Counted from the stretch's first letter, positions 1 to 14,935 are shown. The stretch is 64,000 nt of DNA from Roseococcus suduntuyensis (GCF_014196305.1 NZ_JACIDJ010000005.1:186001-250000); one strand, 5' to 3'. Notes: generated by a model not told the origin, from the sequence alone. A program made the numbers and translations.

Positions 1-81
1 ATTCCCGAGAGCTTCAACGTTCTGGTGAAGGAGCTGAAGTCGCTCGGCCTGAACGTGGACCTCGAGAACCGCGGCGCCTGA
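1..81 (+). CDS. rpoB: RNA polymerase beta subunit, C-terminal end (partial)
   Basis: The window opens inside a reading frame that encodes the last 26 residues of a protein ending LKSLGLNVDLENRGA, then TGA. This matches the C-terminal tail typical of RpoB (ELKSLGLNV...), and rpoC follows directly downstream, as in nearly all bacteria. Beta is the catalytic core subunit that binds DNA, RNA and rifampicin, but none of those regions lie in this fragment. Only the tail is visible, so its integrity cannot be judged. Identity rests on the tail motif plus synteny. Confidence 0.93.
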   Translation: MPESFNVLVKELKSLGLNVDLENRGA

Positions 82-92
82 TTTCTTCCTTC

Positions 93-4351
<4,259 letters not shown>

Positions 4352-4636
4352 GGCCCTGTGCCAGGGGCGGGGGTTAACGACCTTTGCCCCGGCTTTTACC
4401 GGCTGGGTTCACTTGACTCCGCCGGGGTGGGTGCGTATCACACCCGCCTTGCCCGAGGGTGGTTTCGGCCTCTTTTGGGTGTGTTGGTTCAAACGCCTTG
4501 CTTCGGACGCCGCCCTTTTCGGAGGGCTCAGGCCCGGAGTTGACGCGGTGGCCCGGTCGGAGCGCAAGCGCGCCCGCCGGGCCGCGTGTCGTTTGGTGCG
4601 CGACCTGGGAAACGATTAAGGTTACGAAGGGGCGTC
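4352..4636 (+). other. rpoC-rpsL intergenic region (leader of the rpsL operon)
   Basis: This 285-base gap holds no convincing gene. It contains a good housekeeping-type promoter at 4413-4441, which would leave a leader of about 190 bases before rpsL. The leader is GC-rich with several short inverted repeats, but I could not define a single clear attenuator or a T-run terminator. The start of the region (4365-4395) can form a weak GGGGC/GCCCC stem followed by CTTTTA, a possible rpoBC terminator. That last point is low confidence. Confidence 0.5.
4413..4441 (+). promoter_or_regulatory. Predicted sigma70-type promoter for rpsL operon
   Basis: TTGACT at 4413-4418 and TATCAC at 4436-4441 are separated by exactly 17 bases. 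The -35 matches the consensus in five of six positions, and the -10 keeps the key first TA. It sits in the only sizeable gap ahead of the ribosomal genes, where a promoter is expected. Transcription would start near 4448. Predicted from sequence only. Confidence 0.6.
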
Positions 4637-5008
4637 ATGCCGACGATCAACCAGCTCATCGCGCAGGGGCGCGAGCCGCGGAGGAGCCAGAACAAGGTTC
4701 CGGCCCTGCAGGGTTGCCCGCAGAAGCGCGGCGTCTGCACGCGCGTCTACACGACCACGCCGAAGAAGCCGAACTCGGCGCTTCGTAAGGTCGCGAAGGT
4801 GCGCCTGACCAATGGTTTCGAGGTGGTGAGCTACATCCCCGGTGAAGGCCACAACCTGCAGGAGCACTCGGTGGTGCTCATCCGTGGCGGGCGCGTGAAG
4901 GACCTTCCCGGTGTGCGCTACCACATCCTGCGCGGTGTTCTGGATACGCAGGGCCTGCCGAAGCGGCGCAAGCGGCGCTCGCTCTACGGCGCCAAGCGGC
5001 CGAAGTGA
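4637..5008 (+). CDS. rpsL: 30S ribosomal protein S12
   Basis: S12 lies at the decoding centre of the small subunit and governs accuracy. The protein has 123 residues, the usual length, with the conserved [13 protein letters not shown] segment. K43 and K88 (K42 and K87 without Met) are both lysine, the streptomycin-sensitive state in other bacteria. D89, the usual methylthiolation site, is present. The ATG at 4637 follows a GAAGGGG ribosome site. An upstream in-frame ATG at 4586 would add 17 residues not found in the family, so it is rejected. rpsG follows after 11 bases. Confidence 0.98.
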   Translation: MPTINQLIAQGREPRRSQNKVPALQGCPQKRGVCTRVYTTTPKKPNSALRKVAKVRLTNGFEVVSYIPGEGHNLQEHSVVLIRGGRVKDLPGVRYHILRGVLDTQGLPKRRKRRSLYGAKRPK

Positions 5009-5019
5009 GGGTCTGAGAG

Positions 5020-5496
5020 ATGTCGCGTCGTCACAGCGCCGAGAAGCGCGAAGTTCTGCCGGATCCGAAGTTCGGTGATGTCGTCCTCAGCCGTTTCATG
5101 AACGTGCTGATGTATGACGGCAAGAAGAGCATTGCTGAAGGCATCGTCTATGCCGCCATGGACACGCTGAAGCGCAAGGGTGGCCCCAACAGCGACCCGC
5201 TGCGGCTGTTCCATGAGGCGCTGGACAATGTGAAGCCGGCCGTCGAGGTGCGTTCGCGCCGCGTCGGTGGTGCCACCTACCAGGTGCCCGTCGAGGTCCG
5301 CCCCGAGCGGCGCCAGGCGCTGGCCATCCGTTGGCTGATCGACGCCGCCCGCAAGCGCGGCGAGAGCACCATGGAAGAGCGCCTCTCCGGCGAGTTGATG
5401 GACGCGGTGAACAACCGCGGCACCGCCGTGAAGAAGCGCGAAGACACGCACCGCATGGCCGAAGCCAACAAGGCCTTCAGCCACTACCGCTGGTAA
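5020..5496 (+). CDS. rpsG: 30S ribosomal protein S7
   Basis: S7 is a primary 16S rRNA binder that nucleates the head of the 30S subunit and lines the exit site. It has 158 residues (family about 156) and begins [20 protein letters not shown], typical of alphaproteobacteria. It follows rpsL by 11 bases, as in the str operon. The next gene is tuf rather than fusA, which departs from the common order rpsL-rpsG-fusA-tuf. The coding sequence itself looks normal. Confidence 0.98.
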   Translation: MSRRHSAEKREVLPDPKFGDVVLSRFMNVLMYDGKKSIAEGIVYAAMDTLKRKGGPNSDPLRLFHEALDNVKPAVEVRSRRVGGATYQVPVEVRPERRQALAIRWLIDAARKRGESTMEERLSGELMDAVNNRGTAVKKREDTHRMAEANKAFSHYRW

Positions 5497-5559
5497 TTGG
5501 CGCCCCCCATTCGGCGCCCTCGGCGCCTTTGAGACCCCTTTCGGATTGGATGCACGACG

Positions 5560-6747
<1,188 letters not shown>

Positions 6748-6763
6748 GGCAGGCGTCACTTCC

Positions 6764-7072
6764 ATGGACAGCCAGAACATCCGCATCCGCCTCAAGGCGT
6801 TCGATCACCGCGTGCTGGATGGCAGCACGCGGGAGATCGTGAACACCGCGAAGCGGACGGGCGCGCGCGTGCGGGGCCCGATCCCGCTGCCGACGCAGAT
6901 CGAGCGCTTCACGGTGAACCGCTCGCCCCATGTGGACAAGAAGAGCCGCGAGCAGTTCGAAATTCGCACGCATCGTCGCCTTCTCGACATTGTCGACCCC
7001 ACCCCGCAGACCGTGGACGCGCTGATGAAGCTCGACCTCGCCTCCGGCGTGGACGTCGAGATCAAGATCTGA
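6764..7072 (+). CDS. rpsJ: 30S ribosomal protein S10
   Basis: S10 is part of the 30S head and, as NusE in other bacteria, of antitermination complexes. It has 102 residues, starting [19 protein letters not shown], the family N-terminus. The ATG at 6764 is chosen because the frame upstream of it overlaps tuf and has no family similarity. It opens the S10 cluster, but there is no room for a separate S10-type leader or promoter because only 16 bases separate it from tuf. Confidence 0.98.
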   Translation: MDSQNIRIRLKAFDHRVLDGSTREIVNTAKRTGARVRGPIPLPTQIERFTVNRSPHVDKKSREQFEIRTHRRLLDIVDPTPQTVDALMKLDLASGVDVEIKI

Positions 7073-7082
7073 GGATCCGGTC

Positions 7083-7766
7083 ATGGCCACCCAGACCCGG
7101 ACTGGTCTGCTCGCGCGCAAGCTCGGCATGACCCGTCTGTTCAACGAAGACGGATCGAGCACGCCGGTGACGGTGCTGCATGTGGATGCCGTGCGCGTCG
7201 TGGCGCAGCGGACCGAGGAAACCGACGGCTACACCGCCGTGCAGGTCGGCCTTGGCACCGCGAAGCCCAAGAACGTGTCGAAGCCCAACCGCGGCCATTT
7301 CGCCAAGGCGGGTGTCGAGGCGCCGATGAAGGTCGTCGAGTTCCGCGTGCACGCCGATGCGATGCTGCCGGCCGGCACCGTTCTGTCCGCCGCACATTTC
7401 GTGCCGGGCCAGAAGGTGGACGTGACGGGCACCTCGAAGGGCAAGGGCTTCGCGGGTGCGATGAAGCGCTGGAACTTCTCGGGCCTCGAAGCCTCGCACG
7501 GCGTGTCCATCAGCCACCGCTCGCACGGCTCCACCGGCAATCGCCAGGATCCGGGCAAGACCTTCAAGAACAAGAAGATGGCCGGCCATCTCGGTGTCGA
7601 GCGCATCACCACCCAGAACCTCGAGATCGCCGGGCATGACCTGGAACGGGGCCTGCTGCTGGTGAAGGGCGCGGTGCCTGGTTCCGCCGGAAGCTACGTC
7701 ATGGTGCGCGACGCAGTGAAGCGCGCGCGCCCCGCCGACGCGCCTTTCCCCGCGGCGACGGTCTGA
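7083..7766 (+). CDS. rplC: 50S ribosomal protein L3
   Basis: L3 binds 23S rRNA close to the peptidyl transferase centre and is among the first proteins to assemble. It has 227 residues, slightly longer than the E. coli form. It carries the conserved [21 protein letters not shown] loop, whose glutamine is the usual methylation site. It lies 10 bases after rpsJ and 12 before rplD. Start ATG at 7083. Confidence 0.98.
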   Translation: MATQTRTGLLARKLGMTRLFNEDGSSTPVTVLHVDAVRVVAQRTEETDGYTAVQVGLGTAKPKNVSKPNRGHFAKAGVEAPMKVVEFRVHADAMLPAGTVLSAAHFVPGQKVDVTGTSKGKGFAGAMKRWNFSGLEASHGVSISHRSHGSTGNRQDPGKTFKNKKMAGHLGVERITTQNLEIAGHDLERGLLLVKGAVPGSAGSYVMVRDAVKRARPADAPFPAATV

Positions 7767-7778
7767 GGATCGAGGACA

Positions 7779-8399
7779 ATGCAGGTCAACGTCATCACGC
7801 TGGACAACGCACCGGCCGGCTCCACGGAGCTGCCGGAAGAGCTGTTCGGCGCCGCGCCCCGCGCGGACATCATGGCGCGCGTCGTGCACTGGCAGCTCGC
7901 GAAGCGCCGGGCCGGCACGCACAAGGCGAAGGGCATGGGCGAGGTCTCCGGGACCACGAAGAAGCCCTATCGCCAGAAGGGCACGGGCAGCGCCCGCCAG
8001 GGCTCGCTGCGTGCGCCGCAGTTCCGCACGGGTGGCGTGGTCCACGGGCCGGTGGTCCGTGACCATGGCTATTCGCTGAACAAGAAGGTGCGGCGCCTGG
8101 GCCTGATCTCGGCACTGAGCCAGAAGGCCAAGGACGGCAAGCTCGTGGTGCTCGACGCCGCGGCGGGCGAGGCCGATGCCAAGACGAGCGTGATGGCCAA
8201 GCGCGTGAAGGCGCTGGGCTGGAGCTCGGCCCTGGTGGTGGATGCGCAGGTGGACGAGATCTTCGCCCGCACGCTGCGCAACATCCCCGGCATGGACGCG
8301 CTGCCGACGGCGGGCGCGAACGTGTACGACATCCTGAAGCATGACGTGCTCGTGGTCACCCGCGCCGGCGTCGAAGCCCTGAAGGAGCGGCTGGCATGA
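7779..8399 (+). CDS. rplD: 50S ribosomal protein L4
   Basis: L4 binds 23S rRNA and sends a loop into the peptide exit tunnel. In enterobacteria it also represses the S10 operon. It has 206 residues. The extended loop [16 protein letters not shown] (about residues 60-77) is clear. Its stop overlaps the rplW start by four bases (ATGA at 8396-8399). No E. coli-like S10 leader is visible upstream, so L4 autoregulation by that route is not supported here. Confidence 0.98.
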   Translation: MQVNVITLDNAPAGSTELPEELFGAAPRADIMARVVHWQLAKRRAGTHKAKGMGEVSGTTKKPYRQKGTGSARQGSLRAPQFRTGGVVHGPVVRDHGYSLNKKVRRLGLISALSQKAKDGKLVVLDAAAGEADAKTSVMAKRVKALGWSSALVVDAQVDEIFARTLRNIPGMDALPTAGANVYDILKHDVLVVTRAGVEALKERLA

Positions 8400-8731
8400 G
8401 CGCGTCCATCAGCAAGCCCAAGGCTGCGCCCAAGATTTCGGGCGAGCGGATGTACCAGGCCATTCTCTCCCCCCTCGTCACCGAGAAGGCGACGGGGCTG
8501 AGCGAGCAGGGGCAGTACGTCTTTCGCGTGGCGCTCGATGCTTCCAAGCCCGAGATCAAACAGGCGGTTGAAGGCCTGTTTGGTGTCAGCGTGGTTGCGG
8601 TGAACACCCTGGTGATGAAGGGCAAGTCCAAGCGCTTCAAGGGTCGTCCCGGCCAGCGCTCGGATTGGAAGAAGGCAGTGGTGCGCCTGGCCGAAGGCCA
8701 GAGCATCGACCTCACGACGGGGCTTTCGTAA
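8396..8731 (+). CDS. rplW: 50S ribosomal protein L23
   Basis: L23 sits at the tunnel exit and docks trigger factor and SRP. It has 111 residues. The conserved body begins around [16 protein letters not shown], so about 15 residues ([17 protein letters not shown]) form a lysine/alanine-rich N-terminal extension beyond the E. coli protein. The start overlaps the rplD stop as ATGA, which supports coupling and this start choice. Confidence 0.97.
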   Translation: MSASISKPKAAPKISGERMYQAILSPLVTEKATGLSEQGQYVFRVALDASKPEIKQAVEGLFGVSVVAVNTLVMKGKSKRFKGRPGQRSDWKKAVVRLAEGQSIDLTTGLS

Positions 8732-8735
8732 CGCC

Positions 8736-9572
8736 ATGGCGCTGAAGAACTTCAATCCGGTCACGCCGAGCCTTCGCGGCACGGTTCTGATCGACCGCTC
8801 CAGCCTGTGGAAGGGCAAGCCCGTGAAGGGCTTGACCGAGGGCAAGTCGCATTCCGGCGGCCGCAACAACCACGGCCACATCACCGTCCGGTTCCGGGGC
8901 GGCGGGCACAAGCAGTCCTACCGCGTGGTGGACTTCAAGCGCCGCGCCAAGTTCGGTGTGCCCGCGGTGGTGGAGCGGATCGAGTATGACCCGAACCGCA
9001 CGGCCTTCATCGCGCTGCTGAAGTACGAAGATGGTGAGCTTGCCTACATCATCGCGCCGCAGCGCCTGAAGGTCGGTGATGCCGTGATCGCGGCTGAGCG
9101 CGCGGACATCAAGCCGGGCAACGCCATGCCGCTGGCCTCGATCCCCGTGGGCACCGTGATCCACAACATCGAGATCAAGCCGGGCGCCGGTGCCAAGATC
9201 GCGCGTTCCGCCGGCACCTTCGCCCAGCTCGTGGGCAAGGATGCGGGTCTGGCGCAGATCAAGCTGATGTCGGGCGAAGTGCGGACCGTGCGCAGCGAGT
9301 GCATCGCGAGCATCGGCGCCGTGTCCAACCCGGACAACAGCAACCAGCACCTGGGCAAGGCCGGCCGTTCGCGCTGGCTGGGCCGCAAGCCGCACAACCG
9401 CGGTGTGACCATGAACCCGGTCGACCACCCGCATGGTGGTGGCGAGGGCCGCACCTCGGGCGGTCGTCATCCCGTGACGCCCTGGGGCAAGCCCACCAAG
9501 GGTGCCAAGACCCGCAACAACAAGCGGACGGATCGCAATATCGTGCGCCGCCGCAACGCGACGAAGGGCTGA
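8736..9572 (+). CDS. rplB: 50S ribosomal protein L2
   Basis: L2 is needed for subunit joining and supports the peptidyl transferase centre. It has 278 residues. The HPHGGGEGR motif (231-239), containing the histidine region implicated in activity, and the basic C-terminal tail are conserved. It starts 4 bases after rplW and stops 4 bases before rpsS. Nothing unusual. Confidence 0.98.
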   Translation: MALKNFNPVTPSLRGTVLIDRSSLWKGKPVKGLTEGKSHSGGRNNHGHITVRFRGGGHKQSYRVVDFKRRAKFGVPAVVERIEYDPNRTAFIALLKYEDGELAYIIAPQRLKVGDAVIAAERADIKPGNAMPLASIPVGTVIHNIEIKPGAGAKIARSAGTFAQLVGKDAGLAQIKLMSGEVRTVRSECIASIGAVSNPDNSNQHLGKAGRSRWLGRKPHNRGVTMNPVDHPHGGGEGRTSGGRHPVTPWGKPTKGAKTRNNKRTDRNIVRRRNATKG

Positions 9573-9576
9573 ACCG

Positions 9577-9855
9577 ATGCCGCGCAGCGTTTGGAAAGGC
9601 CCGTTCGTGGACGGGTACCTCCTGGCGAAGGCCGATGCGGCCCGTGCTTCGACGCGCAACGAGGTCATCAAGACCTGGTCGCGCCGCAGCACGATCCTGC
9701 CGCAATTCGTGGGCCTCACCTTTGGGGTCTACAATGGCCGGAAGTTCCTGCCGGTGCAGGTGACGGAGAACATGGTGGGGCACAAGCTCGGCGAATTCTC
9801 GCCGACGCGGACCTTCGGCGGCCACTCGGCCGACAAGAAGGCGAAGCGGAACTGA
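9577..9855 (+). CDS. rpsS: 30S ribosomal protein S19
   Basis: S19 forms the 30S head with S13 near the A-site tRNA. It has 92 residues starting [16 protein letters not shown], the exact family N-terminus. Upstream in-frame starts lie inside rplB and are rejected. The C-terminal [17 protein letters not shown] motif is intact. It sits between rplB (4-base gap) and rplV (4-base gap). Confidence 0.98.
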   Translation: MPRSVWKGPFVDGYLLAKADAARASTRNEVIKTWSRRSTILPQFVGLTFGVYNGRKFLPVQVTENMVGHKLGEFSPTRTFGGHSADKKAKRN

Positions 9856-9859
9856 GCCG

Positions 9860-10264
9860 ATGAGCAAGCCCCAACACCCCCGTGGTCTCACGGATTCCGA
9901 GGCGCAGGCCATCACGCGGAATATCCGTGTGAGCCCGCGCAAGCTGAACGAAGTGGCCGCGATGATCCGTGGCGCGAAGGCGCAGGACGCCGTCGCGACG
10001 CTGACCTTCAGCAAGCGCCGCATCGCGCAGACGGTGAAGAAGACGCTCGAGAGCGCCATCGCCAATGCCGAGAACAATCACCAGCTCGACGTGGACCGCC
10101 TGGTCGTCAGCCACGCCGAAGTGGGCCGTGCCATCGTCATGAAGCGCTTCCACGCCCGTGGCCGCGGCAAGTCCTCCCGCATCGAGAAGTGGTTCAGCCA
10201 CCTCAAGATCGTGGTGGCGGAGCAGCAGGTGGCGAAGGCGAAGAGCGAAGCGGAGGCCGCGTAA
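9860..10264 (+). CDS. rplV: 50S ribosomal protein L22
   Basis: L22 lines the peptide exit tunnel, and its beta hairpin is a known site of macrolide resistance changes. It has 134 residues with the conserved [16 protein letters not shown] start of the core and the [23 protein letters not shown] hairpin region. An N-terminal stretch of about 20 residues precedes the core. Its TAA is immediately followed by the rpsC ATG, with zero spacing. Confidence 0.97.
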   Translation: MSKPQHPRGLTDSEAQAITRNIRVSPRKLNEVAAMIRGAKAQDAVATLTFSKRRIAQTVKKTLESAIANAENNHQLDVDRLVVSHAEVGRAIVMKRFHARGRGKSSRIEKWFSHLKIVVAEQQVAKAKSEAEAA

Positions 10265-10942
10265 ATGGGTCATAAAGTCAATCCGATCGGCCTCCGGCTC
10301 GGTATCAACCGCACCTGGGACAGCCGCTGGTTCGCCGGCCGCGACTATGCGCGCCTGCTGCATGATGACCTCAAGCTGCGCGAGACGCTGAAGGACCGCC
10401 TGAAGTCCGCCGGCGTGTCGAAGGTGGTGGTGGAGCGTCCGGCGAAGAAGCCGCGCGTGACCATCCATGCCGCGCGGCCTGGCGTCGTCATCGGCAAGAA
10501 GGGCGCGGACATCGACCAGCTCCGCAAGGAACTGAGCGTGCGCGCCGGCGCCGAGGTGTCGCTGAACATCCTCGAGATCCGCAAGCCGGAGCTGGACGCC
10601 ACCCTGGTGGCCGAGAGCATCGCGCAGCAGCTCGAGCGTCGCGTGGCCTTCCGCCGCGCCATGAAGCGCGCCGTGCAGTCCGCCATGCGCCTGGGCGCGC
10701 TGGGCATCCGGATCAACTGCTCCGGCCGTCTGGGCGGCGCCGAGATCGCGCGCATGGAGTGGTACCGCGAGGGCCGCGTGCCCCTGCACACGCTGCGCGC
10801 GGACATCGACTACGGGATCGCGACCGCGAAGACGACCTATGGCACCTGCGGTGTGAAGGTCTGGATCTTCAAGGGCGAGATCATGGCCCATGACCCGATG
10901 GCGCAGGACCGCCGGGCGCAAGAACAAGCGCCGCAGCGGTAA
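10265..10942 (+). CDS. rpsC: 30S ribosomal protein S3
   Basis: S3 forms part of the mRNA entry channel and contributes to ribosomal helicase activity. It has 225 residues. The N-terminus [20 protein letters not shown] and the KH domain with [17 protein letters not shown] are clear. The C-terminal domain ends in a basic tail ([11 protein letters not shown]). The start abuts the rplV stop, so reinitiation is likely. Confidence 0.98.
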   Translation: MGHKVNPIGLRLGINRTWDSRWFAGRDYARLLHDDLKLRETLKDRLKSAGVSKVVVERPAKKPRVTIHAARPGVVIGKKGADIDQLRKELSVRAGAEVSLNILEIRKPELDATLVAESIAQQLERRVAFRRAMKRAVQSAMRLGALGIRINCSGRLGGAEIARMEWYREGRVPLHTLRADIDYGIATAKTTYGTCGVKVWIFKGEIMAHDPMAQDRRAQEQAPQR

Positions 10943-10954
10943 GGATTGTGAGCA

Positions 10955-11380
10955 ATGCTGCAGCCTAAGCGAACCAAATTCCGGAAGGCCCACAAGGGCC
11001 GGATCAAGGGTGATGCCAAGGGTGGCTTCACCCTGACCTTCGGCGGCTATGGCCTGAAGGCACTGGAGCCCGAGCGTGTGACGGCCCGCCAGATCGAGGC
11101 GGCCCGCCGCGCGATCACGCGCGCCATGAAGCGCCAGGGGCGGGTGTGGATCCGCATCTTCCCGGACGTGCCCGTCTCGACCAAGCCCGCGGAAGTCCGC
11201 ATGGGCTCGGGCAAGGGCGCGCCCGAATACTGGGTGGCCCGGGTGAAGCCCGGCCGCATCATGTTCGAGATCGACGGCGTGCCCGTCGAGGTGGCGCGTG
11301 AAGCGCTCGACCTCGGCGCGGCGAAGCTGCCCATCCGGACCAAGATGGTCACGCGCCTCGGCGCGGCGGCGGAGGCCTGA
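10955..11380 (+). CDS. rplP: 50S ribosomal protein L16
   Basis: L16 organises the A-site region of the large subunit and is required for late assembly. It has 141 residues starting [19 protein letters not shown], the family signature. The [21 protein letters not shown] segment, which carries the arginine hydroxylated in some bacteria, is intact. It is 12 bases after rpsC and 5 before rpmC. Confidence 0.98.
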   Translation: MLQPKRTKFRKAHKGRIKGDAKGGFTLTFGGYGLKALEPERVTARQIEAARRAITRAMKRQGRVWIRIFPDVPVSTKPAEVRMGSGKGAPEYWVARVKPGRIMFEIDGVPVEVAREALDLGAAKLPIRTKMVTRLGAAAEA

Positions 11381-11385
11381 GGGCG

Positions 11386-11598
11386 ATGACGAAGATCGTG
11401 GATATCCGCGCGAAGTCCGGCGACGAGCTGAACGGGATGCTGCTGGACCTCCGCAAGGAGCAGTTCAACCTGCGCTTCCAGCGGGCCACCGGCCAGCTCG
11501 AGGCGCTGGGCCGCATCAAGGCCGTCCGCCGCGACATCGCGCGCGTGAAGACCATCATGGCCGAGCGTTCGCGCGCGGCTTCCTCCAACAAGGCTTAA
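11386..11598 (+). CDS. rpmC: 50S ribosomal protein L29
   Basis: L29 is a small helical-hairpin protein near the tunnel exit, next to L23. It has 70 residues. The conserved [16 protein letters not shown] segment and the RVKTIM helix are present. It sits between rplP and rpsQ as in the standard S10 operon. Start ATG at 11386. Confidence 0.97.
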   Translation: MTKIVDIRAKSGDELNGMLLDLRKEQFNLRFQRATGQLEALGRIKAVRRDIARVKTIMAERSRAASSNKA

Positions 11599-11613
11599 GA
11601 GGAGACCACGGCA

Positions 11614-11877
11614 ATGCCGAAGCGAGTCCTCACGGGCCGGGTCGTCAGTGACAAGATGGACAAGACGATCACCGTCTTGGTCGAGCGTCGCGTGATGCAT
11701 CCGCTCTACAAGAAGTTCATCCGCCGCTCGAAGAAGTATGCGGCGCATGACGAGGAAAACCTGTGCAAGGAAGGCGACCTGGTGTCCATCCAGGAATGCC
11801 CTCCGCTGTCCAAGCGCAAGAGCTGGACGGTCGTTGCCCGCAACGGCGAAGCCGTGGCTGAGGGAGCGCAGGCATGA
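11614..11877 (+). CDS. rpsQ: 30S ribosomal protein S17
   Basis: S17 is a primary 16S rRNA binder of the OB-fold type. It has 87 residues, beginning [20 protein letters not shown] and ending with the [10 protein letters not shown] motif followed by a short alanine-rich tail. A good ribosome site (AAGAGGAGA) precedes the ATG. Its stop overlaps the rplN start as ATGA. Confidence 0.98.
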   Translation: MPKRVLTGRVVSDKMDKTITVLVERRVMHPLYKKFIRRSKKYAAHDEENLCKEGDLVSIQECPPLSKRKSWTVVARNGEAVAEGAQA

Positions 11878-12242
11878 TCTCCGTCGAAAGCAACCTGGAC
11901 GTCGCCGACAACTCGGGCGCGCGTCGGGTGCAGTGCATCAAGGTGCTGGGCGGCTCGAAGCGCCGCACCGCCTCGGTGGGCGACATCATCGTGGTGGCCG
12001 TGCAGGAAGCCATTCCCCGCGGCAAGGTGAAGAAGGGCTCGGTCGAGCGCGCAGTCATCGTGCGCACGGCCTACCCGGTGCGCCGCCCCGATGGCTCCGC
12101 GATCCGCTTCGACCGCAACGCGGCCGTGCTGATCAACAAGGCGGGCGAGCCGATCGGTACGCGCATCTTCGGCCCGGTGGTGCGTGAACTGCGTGCGCGC
12201 AAGTTCATGAAGATCATCTCGCTGGCGCCGGAGGTGCTGTAA
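11874..12242 (+). CDS. rplN: 50S ribosomal protein L14
   Basis: L14 lies at the subunit interface and helps form bridge B8. It has 122 residues, exactly the usual length, with the conserved [20 protein letters not shown] segment and the C-terminal [12 protein letters not shown] end. It overlaps rpsQ by 4 bases and is 2 bases from rplX. Confidence 0.98.
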   Translation: MISVESNLDVADNSGARRVQCIKVLGGSKRRTASVGDIIVVAVQEAIPRGKVKKGSVERAVIVRTAYPVRRPDGSAIRFDRNAAVLINKAGEPIGTRIFGPVVRELRARKFMKIISLAPEVL

Positions 12243-12244
12243 CC

Positions 12245-12565
12245 ATGGCGGCGAAGATCAAGAAGGGCGACCGGGTCCAGGTTCTGGCCGGTCGCGACAA
12301 GGGCAAGCGCGGCGAAGTGCTGCGCGTGACCCCCACCGAGGGGCGCGCGCTGGTGCAGGGCGTGAACCTAGTGAAGAAGCATACCAAGCAGACCCGGGTG
12401 GGTGAGACTGGCGGCATCGTCTCCAAGGAGGCGCCGATCCAACTCTCCAACCTGGCGCTGATTGACCCGAAGACGGACAAGCCCACGCGCGTCGGCTTCC
12501 GCATCCTCGAGGATGGGAAGAAGGTGCGCGTCGCCAAGGGCTCTGGTGAGGTGCTCGACGCATGA
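12245..12565 (+). CDS. rplX: 50S ribosomal protein L24
   Basis: L24 is an early assembly initiator that binds the 5' part of 23S rRNA. It has 106 residues. The KOW motif ([23 protein letters not shown], about residues 6-28) is at the N-terminus. Its stop overlaps the rplE start as ATGA at 12562-12565. Confidence 0.98.
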   Translation: MAAKIKKGDRVQVLAGRDKGKRGEVLRVTPTEGRALVQGVNLVKKHTKQTRVGETGGIVSKEAPIQLSNLALIDPKTDKPTRVGFRILEDGKKVRVAKGSGEVLDA

Positions 12566-13239
12566 GCGGGACGAAGAACAAGGCGGGCGGCAAGGCGCCG
12601 GCCCAGGGCAAGAAGCCCGATGCGGCCGAGGGCTCCTCGCGCCGCGGCGACATGGTGCCCGCGGCCCCCGGGCCCGCGGTTGCAATCCCGCCCGAGATGG
12701 CGCGGCTGCAGAAGCTCTATGCCGATGTCGTGCGTCCGGCCATGCAGAAGGAGTTCTCCTATGAGAACCCGATGCAGGTGCCCAAGCTCGAGAAGATCGT
12801 GATCAACATGGGCGTGGGCGAAGCTGCGGCGGACCAGAAGAAGCTGGACGCGGCGGTGGCCGACCTGACGATGATCTCGGGCCAGAAGCCGGTTCGCACC
12901 CATGCGAAGAAGGCGATCGCGGGTTTCAAGATCCGCGAAGGCCAGGCGATCGGCTGCAAGGTCACGCTCCGCAAGGCGCGCATGTACGAGTTCCTGGACC
13001 GCCTGGTCACCATCGCGCTGCCGCGCGTGCGTGACTTCCGCGGGCTGCCGGGCAACAAGGGCTTCGACGGCCGGGGCAATTATGCCCTTGGGCTGAAGGA
13101 GCAGATCGTGTTCCCCGAAATCAACTACGACAAGGTGGACGCGGTGCGCGGCATGGACATCGTGTTCGTCACGACGGCGAAGACGGACAAGGAAGCCAAG
13201 GCTCTGCTGAAGGCTTTCGACCTCCCCTTCACCAACTGA
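12562..13239 (+). CDS. rplE: 50S ribosomal protein L5 with N-terminal extension
   Basis: L5 binds 5S rRNA and contacts the P-site tRNA. The conserved body begins at M46 ([12 protein letters not shown]), which aligns with the normal start of L5, and runs to the end with intact [16 protein letters not shown] and RDFRGL motifs. The chosen ATG at 12562 adds 45 residues rich in Lys, Gly, Pro and Ala, making 225 residues against about 180. Overlap with the rplX stop (ATGA) and a GAGG ribosome site support the long start. The ATG at 12697 is the alternative, but it lacks a clear ribosome site and would leave a gap of about 130 bases. Confidence 0.92.
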   Translation: MSGTKNKAGGKAPAQGKKPDAAEGSSRRGDMVPAAPGPAVAIPPEMARLQKLYADVVRPAMQKEFSYENPMQVPKLEKIVINMGVGEAAADQKKLDAAVADLTMISGQKPVRTHAKKAIAGFKIREGQAIGCKVTLRKARMYEFLDRLVTIALPRVRDFRGLPGNKGFDGRGNYALGLKEQIVFPEINYDKVDAVRGMDIVFVTTAKTDKEAKALLKAFDLPFTN

Positions 13240-13250
13240 TCAACCGGGAA

Positions 13251-13275
13251 AACCGCGGGCGAAAGCCCGCAGGTT
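13251..13275 (+). other. GNRA-loop hairpin between rplE and rpsN
   Basis: GCGGGC (13255-13260) and GCCCGC (13265-13270) close a GAAA tetraloop. The stem is extended by AACC/GGTT across a single bulged A at 13271. No T-run follows, so this is not an intrinsic terminator. The structure lies 12 bases after the rplE stop and 20 bases before the rpsN start. It could be an mRNA stability element or a protein-binding site. The structure is seen; the role is inferred. Confidence 0.65.
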
Positions 13276-13294
13276 CCAAAGGACCACAGACCCT

Positions 13295-13600
13295 ATGGCC
13301 AAGACCTCTTCCGTCGAGAAGAACAAGCGCCGCGAGAAGCTCGCGGGGCAGCACGCCAAGAAGCGCGCCGCCCTGAAGGCTGTCGTGATGGACCGTGACG
13401 CGCCCATCGAGGACCGCTTCGACGCGACGCTGCGCCTCGCGCAGATGCCGCGCAACGCGGCCAAGGTGCGCATCCGCCTGCGCTGCGAGGTGACCGGGCG
13501 TCCGCGCGGCAATTATCGGAAGTTCAAGCTCTGCCGCAACCAGCTGCGGGATCTGGCCAACAAGGGCCAGCTCCCCGGTGTGGTCAAGGCAAGCTGGTAA
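13295..13600 (+). CDS. rpsN: 30S ribosomal protein S14
   Basis: S14 completes the 30S head near the A site. It has 101 residues, the long zinc-free form: the two cysteines (RLRCEVTG and KLCRNQL) are not part of CxxC pairs. The C-terminal [13 protein letters not shown] is typical. A 55-base gap with a hairpin separates it from rplE, larger than most gaps in this operon. rpsH follows after 10 bases. Confidence 0.98.
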   Translation: MAKTSSVEKNKRREKLAGQHAKKRAALKAVVMDRDAPIEDRFDATLRLAQMPRNAAKVRIRLRCEVTGRPRGNYRKFKLCRNQLRDLANKGQLPGVVKASW

Positions 13601-13610
13601 GGAGCGGCCC

Positions 13611-14009
13611 ATGTCCATGTCCGACCCGTTGGGCGACCTGCTCACCCGTATCCGCAACGCGCATGGCGCGCGCCAGACCAAGTGCCTGGCGCCGGCCAGC
13701 CGGTTGAAGACCGATGTGCTCGACGTGCTGAAGCGCGAAGGCTATATCCGCGCTTGGCGCGTGGAAGAGCTTCGCCCCGGCATCAGCCAGATCGAGATCG
13801 AGCTGAAGTATTCCGAGGGCGAGCCCGCCATCAAGGAAATCAGCCGCGTCTCGAAGCCCGGCCGGCGCGTCTATTCGAAGATCAAGGAGCTGCCGAAGTT
13901 CTACAACGGCCTCGGCATCCAGATCCTGTCCACGCCCCGCGGCGTGATGAGCGACACCGAGGCCCGCGCTGCCAATGTTGGCGGCGAAGTCCTCTGCCGC
14001 GTGTTCTGA
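13611..14009 (+). CDS. rpsH: 30S ribosomal protein S8
   Basis: S8 binds helix 21 of 16S rRNA and, in E. coli, represses the spc operon by binding its mRNA. It has 132 residues from the ATG at 13611 ([19 protein letters not shown]). An AAGGAG ribosome site at 13599-13604 supports this start over a GTG at 13578 inside rpsN. The C-terminal [26 protein letters not shown] is the standard S8 end. Confidence 0.98.
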   Translation: MSMSDPLGDLLTRIRNAHGARQTKCLAPASRLKTDVLDVLKREGYIRAWRVEELRPGISQIEIELKYSEGEPAIKEISRVSKPGRRVYSKIKELPKFYNGLGIQILSTPRGVMSDTEARAANVGGEVLCRVF

Positions 14010-14021
14010 TGGGGGTGCGGC

Positions 14022-14555
14022 ATGTCTCGCGTTGGTAAGTATCCCGTTCCCGTTCCCGCTGGCGTCCAGGTGACGCTGGCCGGCCGGACGCTGAAGGCCA
14101 AGGGCAAGCTGGGCGAGCTTTCGCTCGAGCTGACCGAGTTCGTGGATGTGGAGATCGGCCCCGACCAGGTGGCTGTCTCCCCCCGCGGCGAGGACCGGCG
14201 CGCGCGCACCCTCTGGGGTACGACGCGCAGCCTGGTCGAAGGCATGGTGAAGGGCGTTTCCGTGGGCTACACCAAGTCCATGGAAATCACCGGCACCGGC
14301 TACAAGGCCGCGATGCAGGGCAATGACCTGGTGCTGAACCTGGGCTACAGCCACGAAATCCGCTATCCCGCCCCGGCCGGCATCAAGATCACTTGCGAGC
14401 GTCCCACCGCCGTGAAGGTGGAAGGGATCGACAAGCAGAAGGTCGGCCAGGTGGCGGCGGAAATCCGCGGCTATCGTGGTCCCGAGCCCTACAAGGGCAA
14501 GGGCATCAAGTACGACAACGAGGTCATCCTCCGTAAGGAGGGGAAGAAGAAGTAA
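14022..14555 (+). CDS. rplF: 50S ribosomal protein L6
   Basis: L6 sits near the factor-binding site and the sarcin-ricin loop. It has 177 residues with the two repeated L6 folds and the C-terminal [25 protein letters not shown] signature. Its TAA shares one base with the rplR ATG (TAATG at 14553-14557). Confidence 0.98.
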   Translation: MSRVGKYPVPVPAGVQVTLAGRTLKAKGKLGELSLELTEFVDVEIGPDQVAVSPRGEDRRARTLWGTTRSLVEGMVKGVSVGYTKSMEITGTGYKAAMQGNDLVLNLGYSHEIRYPAPAGIKITCERPTAVKVEGIDKQKVGQVAAEIRGYRGPEPYKGKGIKYDNEVILRKEGKKK

Positions 14556-14917
14556 TGCCCAAGAAGCTTGCTCTGCAGGAACGGCGCCGCGCGCGGCTCC
14601 GCTACCAGCTCAAGGTCAAGGGCGGCGGGCGCGCGCGCCTGTCCGTCTTCCGCTCCGGCCGGCACATCTACGCGCAGGTGATCGACGACGCGGCGGGCCG
14701 CACGGTGGCCGCGGCCTCCTCGCTCGAGAAGACGCTGCGCGACAGCCTCAAGACCGGCGCGGACAAGGACGCGGCGGTGACGGTCGGCAAGCTGGTGGCC
14801 GAGCGTGCGCTCGCGGCCGGCGTTTCCGCCGTGGTCTTCGACCGCGGCCCTTATCTGTATCATGGCCGCGTGAAAGCGCTGGCGGACGCCGCCCGTGAGG
14901 GCGGTCTGTCCTTCTGA
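14555..14917 (+). CDS. rplR: 50S ribosomal protein L18
   Basis: L18 binds 5S rRNA with L5 and helps form the central protuberance. It has 120 residues. The basic N-terminus ([11 protein letters not shown]) and the conserved [27 protein letters not shown] end are present. It overlaps rplF by one base and is 18 bases from rpsE. Confidence 0.98.
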   Translation: MPKKLALQERRRARLRYQLKVKGGGRARLSVFRSGRHIYAQVIDDAAGRTVAAASSLEKTLRDSLKTGADKDAAVTVGKLVAERALAAGVSAVVFDRGPYLYHGRVKALADAAREGGLSF

Positions 14918-14935
14918 CGCGCGGGGAGAGAGCAT

